Below, one piece after another: positions 39,464-48,012 of a stretch of 64,000 bases of DNA. How positions within the stretch are numbered: the stretch's first letter is position 1; every line of letters begins with the position of its first letter. The position numbers were made by a program, and so were the translations under genes. Under the pieces are notes generated by a model. The model saw only the letters and a list, made by a program, of their open reading frames with translations, searched no databases and had not been told where the DNA came from. This DNA comes from a virus: the IMG/VR virus record IMGVR_UViG_3300032116_000161, positions 1-64,000 of that record. The stretch is one strand, 5' to 3'.

Positions 39464-41741
39464 AATCTTCCTCCTCTGATTCTAGAATATCGGAAATTAA
39501 ATTCTCAAGAGAATGTCGGGTTTCTTCAACCTCATCATTCTTCATGTCATGTGTATTTTGGTAATAGCTGGTTTTCCAGCCGTACTTATATGTAGTCAAA
39601 AGGTCCTGTGCCATTACTGAAGTAGGAACTTCATTGTCTGGGTAATTTTCTGGATTATAGGACCAGTTTCCAGAAATCGCTTGATCAAAGAACTTTTGCA
39701 TAACAGCAACAATATGAATATAACCGCGATTGCTAGGCATATCCCACAGAAGCGTATAATTGTTCTTAAGTGATTGATATTGGGGAACAATCTGCTTGAG
39801 TGGTCCTTTCTTCGACTTCTTAATGGACAAGTATCCGCGAGGTGGTTCGATACCGTTCGTTGCGTTTGACACAACGGAACTGCTCTCCGATGGCATCTGT
39901 GCGGACAAAGTGCTGTTCCTGACGCCATATTGCTTAACTTGTGCTCTAAGACCTTCCCAATCATACTTCAGTTCATTTGGAACGATTTCATCCACATCCT
40001 TCTTGTATGTATCAATTGGGAGAATGCCTTGTCCATACTTGGTACGATGTGAGTATTCACAAGCACCCTTTTCTTTCGCAAGGTTAACGGTTGCCTGAAT
40101 GAGATAATATTGGAATGCCTCTGTCAGATCATGTACAAGTTTCCAGGCACCAGGATCGTCGTAATGCTCCCCGTGCTTGGCAAGATAGTGTGCTAGACCA
40201 ATATAACCGATTCCAAGAGAACGGCGTGCTCTGGTGGCGATTTCTGCTGCTCTGACGGGGTATCCTTGAAAATCAATGAGTTCATCAAGACCCCTAACAG
40301 CAAGATCGCAAAGAACTTGAAGATCTTCAAGATCCCTGATTTTACCAACATTAATAGCAGAAAGGATACAAAGAGCAATTTCACCATCAGTATCATCAAT
40401 GTGTTGAAGTGGTTTAGTAGGCAGAGTAATCTCTTGACATAGATTGCTCATCTCAACTTTATCCACAAAGGAAGAGTGAGAATTACAATGGTCAATATTC
40501 ATGATGTAGAGTCTACCAGTTTCTGCTCTCTCTTTTAGGAGGTCCAGAAAGAGTTCTTGAGCTGCGATAGTTTTTCTTGGAATAGATTCATCTCGTTCAT
40601 AACGAACATATAACTCGTCAAATCCATCAGTACCAAAAGCATCATACAGACCAGGAACGGCGTGAGGAGAGAAGAGAGAAATCTCTTCGTTGCGGATGAA
40701 TCGTTCATAGAAGAGTTTGGAGATTTGAATACTGTAGTCTAACTTACGAACACGGTTATCTTCGGTTCCTTTATTATTTTTCAATACTAGAATGTCTTCT
40801 ATCTCTTGGTGCCAAATGGGGAAGTGGACTGTTGCGCTTCCGCCTCGTATGCCATTTTGCGTACAGCAACGGACAGTCGCTTCAAACTTTTTGAGAAACG
40901 GTACAACGCCAGTGTGCTGGACTTCACCGCCTCTAATTTTACTGTTGATGCCACGGATGCGACCTGCGTTGATACCGATACCCGCCCTTTGTGCAACATA
41001 TCGGCCAATAGCCATATCGCTAGTAAAGATACTATCGAGGGTGTCATCAACATCAACAAGGACACAGCTAGCGTATTGTCGAAGTGGCGTTCGCACTCCC
41101 GCCATGATAGGGGTTGGAATGTTGATCTTGTGCTTGCTGATTGCGTCGTAGTATCGTCTGACATAATCAAGCCTGGTTTCTTTTGGATATTTAGAAAAAA
41201 TAGTTGCCGCAATCAAAAGGTACATAAACTGTGGCGTTTCGTAAAGTGCCCCAGTGCTTCTATCCTGCACGAGGTACTTATCAACGACCTGACGTAGACC
41301 CGCATAAGTGAACAAATAGTCACGACTATGATCAATATACGACTGAAGTTTATCAAACTCTTCTTCAGAGTAATTGTCCAAAATTTCGGCATCATAAACC
41401 CCTTTTCCAACACAATTCTCAACATGTTGCTTTAAGGTTGGGAACTCGTGCATGCGTCCATAAAGTTGCTTGCGAGTAGCAAACAACAGCAGACGAGCAG
41501 CAACAAACTGATAGTTAGGATGATCCAGATCAATCAGGTCAGAAGCAGAACGAATCAGAATCTCCTGAATCTCTGCGGTAGTAATACCATCATAAAATTG
41601 AATCCCAGACTGCATTTCAACCTGTGATGCAGATACATTTGCGAGGTCTTTACATGCCTCTTCTACCATGACATGAAGTTTGTTCAAATCAAGTGGTTCG
41701 GTCTTGCCGTTTCTCTTAATAACTTTGGTGCCGTTGCTCAT
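39444..41741 (-). CDS. nrdA: Class I ribonucleotide reductase large subunit
   Basis: 765 residues. An ATP-cone opens the protein (KVIKRNGKTEPLDLNKL). The catalytic site NLCQEI contains the radical Cys and neighbouring Glu. NATNGIEPPRG is the conserved loop. The C-terminal CESCKI is the redox-active pair that is reduced by thioredoxin or glutaredoxin. A normal full-length enzyme, with no intron or split. Confidence 0.97.
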   Translation of the reverse strand: MSNGTKVIKRNGKTEPLDLNKLHVMVEEACKDLANVSASQVEMQSGIQFYDGITTAEIQEILIRSASDLIDLDHPNYQFVAARLLLFATRKQLYGRMHEFPTLKQHVENCVGKGVYDAEILDNYSEEEFDKLQSYIDHSRDYLFTYAGLRQVVDKYLVQDRSTGALYETPQFMYLLIAATIFSKYPKETRLDYVRRYYDAISKHKINIPTPIMAGVRTPLRQYASCVLVDVDDTLDSIFTSDMAIGRYVAQRAGIGINAGRIRGINSKIRGGEVQHTGVVPFLKKFEATVRCCTQNGIRGGSATVHFPIWHQEIEDILVLKNNKGTEDNRVRKLDYSIQISKLFYERFIRNEEISLFSPHAVPGLYDAFGTDGFDELYVRYERDESIPRKTIAAQELFLDLLKERAETGRLYIMNIDHCNSHSSFVDKVEMSNLCQEITLPTKPLQHIDDTDGEIALCILSAINVGKIRDLEDLQVLCDLAVRGLDELIDFQGYPVRAAEIATRARRSLGIGYIGLAHYLAKHGEHYDDPGAWKLVHDLTEAFQYYLIQATVNLAKEKGACEYSHRTKYGQGILPIDTYKKDVDEIVPNELKYDWEGLRAQVKQYGVRNSTLSAQMPSESSSVVSNATNGIEPPRGYLSIKKSKKGPLKQIVPQYQSLKNNYTLLWDMPSNRGYIHIVAVMQKFFDQAISGNWSYNPENYPDNEVPTSVMAQDLLTTYKYGWKTSYYQNTHDMKNDEVEETRHSLENLISDILESEEEDCESCKI

Positions 41742-42709
41742 ATTTTCTTCCAGATGTTAAACTTAACTTTTGCTTCTAAACCTGAATATGTATTTGATTT
41801 TAACACATCCATAACATTAAGTCCAGAGAGGACCATATCATTGATGTCCTTGTCTACGATTCCGCTTGGCCAGATGACGACTTTTTCACCTCTTGAAATA
41901 CATTTGTCAATGCGATTGACGATTTCTCTATTACGGGGCTCATTATCATAAACAAAAACAATACTGCTTCCTTTAAGACAACGAACATCACCGTCACTGC
42001 CACACAAAGCCACACTATTGTTGACGAAAGTGCTGTCAAAGGGTCCTTCAACCACATAGATTGGTAATTGGTCATTGACCTCATTAAGTCCATAAATCTT
42101 CGGTGCCTCCTCATCAAGCATCACAGTGATATATTTAACAGAGTTGGGAACTAGACTTCTTCCCTGAAAACCGATAAGGTTATTATCCTTATCATACATT
42201 GGTATAATAATGCGACTTTCATCCCTACCGATAGTGTCAAAAGTCTGTTTTTGAGTGTTAGTCCACTCTTTGAATTTGTGAGCAAAATAAAACTTTTCTG
42301 GATTAAGTTTTCTTTTCTCCAAGTATTCTTTGGCAACAGGAACCTCTGATGCTTTTGGAAGATCTAAACTCTTTTTGAATACTGGTTTCTTGAATTCTAG
42401 TTTTGGTGCTTCTACAACGAAGTTCTTTCCAGTATGTCCTTCCTTGAACTTTTCCAGCGTGTATTGCTTGTGAAGCGTTGAGTCTAACTCTTTTAGAAAG
42501 TTGTTGAAGGACAAACTAGCACCACAATTATGGCACTTGAAGTTGGTGTTGTTCTTCACAGAGTAAATATACCCTCGTGCCTTTGTTTTATTCTTCTGGG
42601 AGTCCCCACAGATAGGGCAGCGGAAGTTGTAGAGATCCGACTTGACCCTCTTAAATTTTTGTAGGCGTGATGAAACTAATCCAATATACTTGGAATCAAC
42701 CAAATCCAT
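41738..42709 (-). CDS. 61: DNA primase, T4 gp61-like
   Basis: 323 residues. A zinc site CPICGDSQKNK...CHNCGASLSF lies near residues 31-65. The TOPRIM domain has YVVEGPFDSTFV and CGSDGDVRCLK. In T4 the primase joins the gp41 helicase to start Okazaki fragments. Unusually for the replisome set, it lies with nrdA rather than with the polymerase region. Confidence 0.93.
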   Translation of the reverse strand: MDLVDSKYIGLVSSRLQKFKRVKSDLYNFRCPICGDSQKNKTKARGYIYSVKNNTNFKCHNCGASLSFNNFLKELDSTLHKQYTLEKFKEGHTGKNFVVEAPKLEFKKPVFKKSLDLPKASEVPVAKEYLEKRKLNPEKFYFAHKFKEWTNTQKQTFDTIGRDESRIIIPMYDKDNNLIGFQGRSLVPNSVKYITVMLDEEAPKIYGLNEVNDQLPIYVVEGPFDSTFVNNSVALCGSDGDVRCLKGSSIVFVYDNEPRNREIVNRIDKCISRGEKVVIWPSGIVDKDINDMVLSGLNVMDVLKSNTYSGLEAKVKFNIWKKI

Positions 42710-42722
42710 TATGAAGGAGTTA

Positions 42723-43079
42723 TTACTTCGTGCGTTCTATTGTAGCAGAGGCAGGAGAAGGAGTCAATAACTTTGGTCCAAAGGCATTGAAAACACCGAT
42801 CAATACAACAGTAACTGCTAAAACTCCACCAACTTGCCATCTAAACTTAAAAAGATTATCTATTCTACTTTCAATATCTTCTACCTTCTTACAAATATCA
42901 TCATCTACCTTTGCTTGAACACCTATTCTTTCATCATGTACGGCAAGCATTTTACAAATATTTTGATTTGTCTCACTCAAAGTTTGAATGGCAGTATCAA
43001 CCTTATCAATGATTTGTTCGTGTGCCTTGAAGCGTTCTTGTAATACGGCTAGTTGAATCTTTGAGTCATTGCTGAACAT
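42723..43079 (-). CDS. Coiled-coil membrane protein
   Basis: 118 residues: a long helical, coiled-coil-like region (about 5-75), a membrane helix (WQVGGVLAVTVVLIGVFNAF) and a short tail. Unknown; may be a spanin- or lysis-accessory-like protein, but no evidence decides. Confidence 0.6.
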   Translation of the reverse strand: MFSNDSKIQLAVLQERFKAHEQIIDKVDTAIQTLSETNQNICKMLAVHDERIGVQAKVDDDICKKVEDIESRIDNLFKFRWQVGGVLAVTVVLIGVFNAFGPKLLTPSPASATIERTK

Positions 43080-43080
43080 T

Positions 43081-43266
43081 TTAGGTCATCCAGTTTTTGC
43101 GGGATCCTTTTCCACCATAAATGTATTTTTTCTTCTTTTTATAAACTGGTGGAGTTCCAGTTTCTATATTATACCCAAGTGATTTCTCACCAGTTCCAAC
43201 AGACATGGTTGGTGCTGCATCCTCTTTAAGAGAGCGAATAATATCAATAATCTTATCTATGTCCAT
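43081..43266 (-). CDS. Conserved-type small cyanophage protein
   Basis: 61 residues. It opens MDIDKIIDIIRSLKEDAAPT and ends with a Lys/Tyr-rich stretch. The NIETGTPPVYKKKKKY block is a type I know from cyanophages. Function unknown. Confidence 0.65.
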   Translation of the reverse strand: MDIDKIIDIIRSLKEDAAPTMSVGTGEKSLGYNIETGTPPVYKKKKKYIYGGKGSRKNWMT

Positions 43267-43637
43267 TAGATTGAATTAAGTTCTTTTATACAATAATTAT
43301 CTTCTTGTATTTCATGAATGAGAGTTTTTGGAAACTCTGGAATTCTATTTAAAAAAATCAAAAAACTTTTAATAGATGGCCAAAGATCCTGCTCCAAATT
43401 ATAAAATAATAAAGGAACAGCAGCATCATTGAAAACATTAAACAAGACTGTCAGATGATTTAAAATTAAATGTGTTTTTAAGACTCCAGTATTTTTATAC
43501 CTTTTAAGAAGTCTCTTAACATACTTAATTCGCTTTAAATCATCCTCAAAATCTTCTCTAGTCAAAGCATGAGGATTGTCATAGAATTTTATAGCAAATA
43601 ACAAATAGTTATTTTCATTCAACTCATCAAATCTCAT
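43266..43637 (-). CDS. Conserved-type cyanophage protein
   Basis: 123 residues, helical. The opening FDELNENNYLLFAIKFYDNP and later LILNHLTVLFNVF pattern are recurrent among T4-like phages. No function known. One-base overlap with the next gene. Confidence 0.7.
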   Translation of the reverse strand: MRFDELNENNYLLFAIKFYDNPHALTREDFEDDLKRIKYVKRLLKRYKNTGVLKTHLILNHLTVLFNVFNDAAVPLLFYNLEQDLWPSIKSFLIFLNRIPEFPKTLIHEIQEDNYCIKELNSI

Positions 43638-43646
43638 ACCATATTA

Positions 43647-44204
43647 TCAGCTATCTGGGAATCTTGCGTCGTCTTGTGCGTCGCTACTAATACCACTAAA
43701 TGCAACTAGAGTCTCGGACTTAACTCTAAAGTTTCCGTGAGTATCAACATAAGTCGTAACACCTACCCAACCAGCATGTGCTACCGCATAAGCAGCATTC
43801 TTACCACCGACAGTTGTACCGGCAGCAACACCTGCTTCAGTTGTATCCACACCAAAGACAGAAGAGAATCTATTTGATTTTACATCAGGGGCGTTATATT
43901 GACCGTCTTCAACAGTATATTTTGGTTTCTGTGTTACGGTATAACCAGCGCCCGCAATTGTATTAAGTGTTGGATGTGGAATCAAAAATTGAGTTGATCC
44001 AATTGAAAGTAAAGTTGCTGAAGTTATGCCAGTTACAACGGCTTGACCATATGTTGCACCAGCACCGATAACTATAATGTCACCGGTAGAAATCCCAGCA
44101 GTTACAAAAGTTGTTCCACTACCAGTAATAGTTTCAGCACCAAGATCGACTGTTATAGTTCCAGTCAGATTTGCTAAAGAATCTTGCTTGCCCCAAAGAG
44201 CCAT
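43647..44204 (-). CDS. Presumed virion structural protein
   Basis: 185 residues (MALWGKQDSLANLTGTIT...). A beta-rich domain with repeated GTTFVTAGISTGDIIVIG-style segments and a C-terminal GWVGVTTYVDTHGNFRV block. This organisation is common among cyanophage structural proteins (head or neck accessory). A perfect late box and a terminator precede it. Confidence 0.75.
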   Translation of the reverse strand: MALWGKQDSLANLTGTITVDLGAETITGSGTTFVTAGISTGDIIVIGAGATYGQAVVTGITSATLLSIGSTQFLIPHPTLNTIAGAGYTVTQKPKYTVEDGQYNAPDVKSNRFSSVFGVDTTEAGVAAGTTVGGKNAAYAVAHAGWVGVTTYVDTHGNFRVKSETLVAFSGISSDAQDDARFPDS

Positions 44205-44235
44205 GTTTCCCTACCTATAATTCTTTGTATACAGA

Positions 44236-44243
44236 TATTTATA
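44236..44243 (-). promoter_or_regulatory. T4-type late promoter box (perfect) after a terminator
   Basis: The minus strand reads TATAAATA, 32 nt before the structural gene start, directly after the terminator's T-run. Confidence 0.72.
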
Positions 44244-44275
44244 AAAAAAGGAGACCTTTACTTTTTGGTCTCCTT
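44243..44275 (-). terminator. Intrinsic terminator containing a gene's last codons and stop
   Basis: AAGGAGACC/GGTCTCCTT stem with T-run of seven on the minus strand. The 5' arm encodes the last residues (KETKK) of the membrane gene at 44258, and its stop codon lies in the loop. Confidence 0.88.
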
Positions 44276-44422
44276 ACGCAATACTACTTTTAGAAAGTGA
44301 GTAATAAGGTCAAGTAATCCATTCTCTTCAAATCTTTTTGTTTTTGCCAACCACTCTGACGCAGTTAACAACAGACCTAAAGCAATGGTTACTCCCCAGT
44401 TAGTTACAAAGCAAGTAATCAT
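44258..44422 (-). CDS. Small membrane protein, possibly holin-like
   Basis: 54 residues with one membrane helix (about 5-25, CFVTNWGVTIALGLLLTASEW) and a basic end. It overlaps the previous stop as ATGA. The single helix and charged tail would suit a small holin or anchor, but there is no decisive mark. Confidence 0.55.
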   Translation of the reverse strand: MITCFVTNWGVTIALGLLLTASEWLAKTKRFEENGLLDLITHFLKVVLRKETKK

Positions 44423-44598
44423 CCTTCAGATTGTGGTTTGAAGAGAAGTTCCTTAACAGTAGCAAGGACCATATCGTCAATGCTATTGTCGGTGGATTTT
44501 ACATACTTGGTCAAAAGATCAATAACAAGGTTTTTAACTGCTGGATGTGTAGCAATCTGTAGAAGAATTGGTTTTACAACCGCTACTACTGCGCCCAT
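44419..44598 (-). CDS. Conserved-type small cyanophage protein
   Basis: 59 residues. The block VVKPILLQIATHPAVKNLVI and the following LLTKYVKSTDNSIDDMV resemble a cyanophage protein that is often found next to a small membrane gene, as here. Function unknown. Confidence 0.65.
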   Translation of the reverse strand: MGAVVAVVKPILLQIATHPAVKNLVIDLLTKYVKSTDNSIDDMVLATVKELLFKPQSEG

Positions 44599-44627
44599 GA
44601 TGTCCTCCGTGTGAGAGTATCATGGGC

Positions 44628-44634
44628 TATTTAG
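44628..44634 (-). promoter_or_regulatory. T4-type late box
   Basis: The minus strand reads CTAAATA, 30 nt before the gene at 44598. Confidence 0.5.
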
Positions 44635-44636
44635 TA

Positions 44637-46379
44637 TCAGTCAAACCTTGAACTCATATTGTCTTGTGCTCTTTGTGCTGCTGCTTTTGCTACTGCTGCT
44701 TTTCTCTTCTTTGCTTCAAGTCTATCAGCAGTTGTTTCTCCTTTGGGGGTAGGTGCTCCTGGTTCCTTTTTTACACCTCTTTCTTTTTCATGTTGGGAAA
44801 CAGTTCTGCCACTACGAGTCATAAGACCTTTCTTAACTTCTGGCATCTTTCTCACCATTTCCATAGCACGATTTCTTTCAGGTCTTGGTTGACCTTTACG
44901 ATCTCTGGTTCTTTCATCAATTACCTCACCCTCTGCTTCGTAAGAGTTTACCATGAGAGGTTTTTTTACTGGTTTTTTAGCAGCACTTGGGGGAGGAAGT
45001 TGTGGAGCAGGAGGTGGAGTATTTGTACCTGTGCTTCCTGAAGATGGGAGTGGTTTAAATTGGGTTTGAGTTGTCATCTGCTCCCCAATAGGAGGGAGTT
45101 CTACGGTCTCTGTATTTCTTGGTGAAGGAGTGATTCCAGAAACTTTAATTCCCTTTGCTCTTAATCTAGCTTTAACTAGATCAATTTCGGTTGGAATTTC
45201 TCTTGGATCTTTTTCATTTTTGACTTCTTCGCCAAGTTTCTTACCACCGCGACGGGCAGTTAAAACAGCAGCAATCGCAGCCTTTCTTCTTTCTTCTTTA
45301 GTTCTACCCGCTAACTGTGAGGACTTGGAAGCATAAAAGTCTTTGATTGCATCACCCATATCAGTCTTGGCAGTGATTTTCTCATCAATCTGCTCACCTT
45401 CTACTTCAACTTCCTCTTGTGAAAGAGGAATACCTTTTTGAAGTTGTTGAAGTTTTGCCATCAAAATTTTCTTTTGATTAGCGACTGTTTGTTTCTTTCT
45501 TTGTTCTGTCTTACTATCAGAAGACTTTTGTGCCTGTTGCTGTTGTGACTGCTTTTGATCTTCTGCTTCTTCCTTAATTCCGCTGTTTTCATCTGGAAAT
45601 ACAGTGATCAATTTAGAGTTATTAACTCCTTCACCAGTGATCTTCTTTTCACCATCTTCTTCTTTTTTCTTTTCAATCAGTTCGGCAAATCCATCTTGCC
45701 AGTTGTAATCTTCTTTGCGAGTTGCAATTGCCTTACCACGAACCTTTCTACGATTCAGAAGATACTTATCAGACTTATCACGATCACCATCATTATCCAC
45801 ATCACCATCTTCTTGTCCGACAGGATCTAAACCTTTACCAGACTTTGTTTTTGCCGTTGATGAACCTTTATGCTTTTCTGACTTGGTTGGTTCACCATAT
45901 TGAGTCATCTCAACAGATGAGATATTTGGATTCGCACGAAGTTCGGCAATCTTTGCACGAGTTGCCATTCTTACATAAGTATTGCCAGTCTTCTTATCGG
46001 TAACTCTAATTTTATATGTCTTCTCTTCCATCTCATTGAGTTGTTGAATATAGTCGGTATTTTCTACAACAACTTCCTCTTCAACACCCTCAACAAAAAC
46101 TTTATACATGGCAGATACGATTGTATCTGTCGCAAGTCTCTTTGTGTCAACAAGATCTTCTCCAAGAAGCATTTGCTTTGCTCTTGCCTTTACAGCAGGA
46201 GCAGCACTTGACTTGGCAAGTTGGGACATATATGCTTTAGAGACTTGAGCAGGGTTCATTTTTGTACCCTTATTCATTGCCTGTCTTACCTTATAGCGAG
46301 TATCATAAGCAAGTTGCCTTGCCTGCTTTTCAATCTTCTCTTTTGCTCCGGCAGCAGGAGATCCTGTAGGTTTTTCCAT
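44637..46379 (-). CDS. Large charged presumed virion protein with a calcium-loop-like motif
   Basis: 580 residues. A basic helical start (residues 1-75), an acidic VEGVEEEVVVEN stretch, then a domain beginning EEKTYKIRVTDKKTGNTYVR. The loop DGDVDNDGDRDKSDKYL (near 190) has the Asp spacing of calcium-binding repeats. Long Lys/Glu/Gln- and Pro-rich linkers join short conserved-looking segments to the C-terminus. Presumed virion protein; function unknown. Confidence 0.6.
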   Translation of the reverse strand: MEKPTGSPAAGAKEKIEKQARQLAYDTRYKVRQAMNKGTKMNPAQVSKAYMSQLAKSSAAPAVKARAKQMLLGEDLVDTKRLATDTIVSAMYKVFVEGVEEEVVVENTDYIQQLNEMEEKTYKIRVTDKKTGNTYVRMATRAKIAELRANPNISSVEMTQYGEPTKSEKHKGSSTAKTKSGKGLDPVGQEDGDVDNDGDRDKSDKYLLNRRKVRGKAIATRKEDYNWQDGFAELIEKKKEEDGEKKITGEGVNNSKLITVFPDENSGIKEEAEDQKQSQQQQAQKSSDSKTEQRKKQTVANQKKILMAKLQQLQKGIPLSQEEVEVEGEQIDEKITAKTDMGDAIKDFYASKSSQLAGRTKEERRKAAIAAVLTARRGGKKLGEEVKNEKDPREIPTEIDLVKARLRAKGIKVSGITPSPRNTETVELPPIGEQMTTQTQFKPLPSSGSTGTNTPPPAPQLPPPSAAKKPVKKPLMVNSYEAEGEVIDERTRDRKGQPRPERNRAMEMVRKMPEVKKGLMTRSGRTVSQHEKERGVKKEPGAPTPKGETTADRLEAKKRKAAVAKAAAQRAQDNMSSRFD

Positions 46380-46396
46380 TGAAAAAATTTAATTAC

Positions 46397-47788
46397 TTAC
46401 TTTTTCCTGTATCTATTTATGAAATTCTGTATATGGGTGGTATTAGTCATTCTCATAGCATATTTTCTTAAAGAATCTGTTCCAACTTCTCTTTGATCAG
46501 CAGGCACTCCAGAAACATTTGTCAACTTTTGTTCCTTTTGTAAAGATCTGAAAATCTTACCCTGATTTTTAGCTGTTGGTATAAAGGCACCATATGGTCC
46601 AACCTTTTTATCATCTTTATCTACAAACCCATCAATATTATCATCAGTTCTATTCACTGCTTTATGAACAAGATTTTTTAGATTCTTCATTGGAACTTCT
46701 TGATAATTTTTGGTCTCTACAACATCCTTGATCCAAGACTTAAACATAATATTGTCTTCAGTTACACAAATCAAATAGTTAGTTCCTCTACGAATAATTT
46801 TACCAACAAGACCCGTATTAAGATTTTCTACCAGTTGACCAATCTTAAAGATTTTTTCTTGTATGTAATTTTCGCGGAGATTCAACCAGTCAAATTTTGG
46901 AGCAATCTCCCAAAGGCTCCATCCTTCCTTAATTTGCATGGCAGAACGAAGAGTATTATAAAGTTCTCTTGCCTGCTTATCATTCATTGAAGCAGGAACA
47001 CCTTTGCGGAAAGATTTAAAATCTCCTTCTGCTGCTGCCTTTCTTTGCTTTGATGCTGACATTCCAGATATGTCATCTTTGGCATCTGGGTCTCTTTCAC
47101 CAGCAGAACGAACTTCTATATTATCAAAAGCATAGAGTTTTCCGTTATAGTTGCCAGAGAGATTTTCAAATTCTTTAACTCTATCACCACCACCGACGAT
47201 TCTTACATTCGTGTATCCATCCATGTGTGCCTTCTTAAGTACATCAAAGATAGTACGATTTGCTGGATCATTAACAATCTTTTCACTATGACCGGGGAAC
47301 ATCTGTCTCATAATAGAGACTTTAATATCTGCATCCAGTGGATTCTTTTTCTTATCCTGACTCCTAGATGGGACAATAATATAGTCACCATCATCAGACG
47401 ATTTAGCAACTGTATCTAAAAGTTTCTCATGCCCAGTGGTTGGAGGATTAAAGCGACCAAAAGCAACAGTCAAAGTTCCCTTTGTTTTTTCAACTTCTGG
47501 TGGAACCATATCTGATTTTTCTGATGCTGGTTCCTGTTGTTGAGGTGCTGGTTTTTGTGTTGGTTGTGATAAATTCTTTTCTTTATCAGTTTGTGCTGGA
47601 TCTTGCTGCCCAACTCTTTGACGCTTATTATAAAACTTTAATTGACCCTTTTCCGTCTTGGCAACAAACTCTTTGGTCTTTGGATCATACCATCCACCAT
47701 GACCATCACCAACTAGACCCATGCGTTCTGCCTGCTGAACCGCAGTTGATCCAGATGCTTCAGACAAAAATTGGAAAAAACTTTTCAT
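46397..47788 (-). CDS. Nucleotidyltransferase-like presumed virion protein
   Basis: 463 residues. After a Gln/Pro-rich region, TLTVAFGRFNPPTTGHEKLL carries the HxGH-like motif (here TTGH) of nucleotidylyltransferases. VRIVGGGDRVKEFENL and DISGMSASKQRKAAAEGDF are the expected partner blocks, as in NadR/NadM-type adenylyltransferases. The C-terminal 190 residues are phage-specific. It may transfer a nucleotide to NMN or another acceptor. Position among virion genes suggests it is packaged or structural. Confidence 0.7.
   Translation of the reverse strand: MKSFFQFLSEASGSTAVQQAERMGLVGDGHGGWYDPKTKEFVAKTEKGQLKFYNKRQRVGQQDPAQTDKEKNLSQPTQKPAPQQQEPASEKSDMVPPEVEKTKGTLTVAFGRFNPPTTGHEKLLDTVAKSSDDGDYIIVPSRSQDKKKNPLDADIKVSIMRQMFPGHSEKIVNDPANRTIFDVLKKAHMDGYTNVRIVGGGDRVKEFENLSGNYNGKLYAFDNIEVRSAGERDPDAKDDISGMSASKQRKAAAEGDFKSFRKGVPASMNDKQARELYNTLRSAMQIKEGWSLWEIAPKFDWLNLRENYIQEKIFKIGQLVENLNTGLVGKIIRRGTNYLICVTEDNIMFKSWIKDVVETKNYQEVPMKNLKNLVHKAVNRTDDNIDGFVDKDDKKVGPYGAFIPTAKNQGKIFRSLQKEQKLTNVSGVPADQREVGTDSLRKYAMRMTNTTHIQNFINRYRKK
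46414..46421 (-). promoter_or_regulatory. T4-type late box
   Basis: The minus strand reads CATAAATA, 35 nt before the gene at 46379, inside the end of the nucleotidyltransferase gene. Confidence 0.45.
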
Positions 47789-48012
47789 TACTTACAGATT
47801 TCAGTAGTTATTGCCCGTTCATTTGCAACAATGTATCGGAGAACACTAGTCCTCATTTTCTTATATTTATTCATTTCCCTATCCGTCTTACATAATGAGA
47901 TCTTTTTATCAAAGGTCATGTAGACATGTGCTAGAAGATCATTATACCTAGAAGATCTAGATTTTGAAATAGACTCAAAAGAATTAATAATATCTTGTAT
48001 TTGTTGATTCAC
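47788..48012 (-). CDS. Hypothetical small protein
   Basis: 74 residues, helical and basic (NQQIQDIINSFESISKSRSSRY). One-base overlap with the next gene and 4 bp with the previous. May be a partner of the nuclease-like gene; no function known. Confidence 0.6.
   Translation of the reverse strand: MNQQIQDIINSFESISKSRSSRYNDLLAHVYMTFDKKISLCKTDREMNKYKKMRTSVLRYIVANERAITTEICK

Noticed and set aside
39796-41297. Plus-strand ORFs opposite nrdA (39796-40098, 40792-41151, 40806-41297)
   Set aside because: Shadow frames of a full-length, uninterrupted ribonucleotide reductase gene.
39444-42709. Possible intron or intein in nrdA or the primase
   Set aside because: Both proteins read through at normal length with motifs in order; no insertion is seen.
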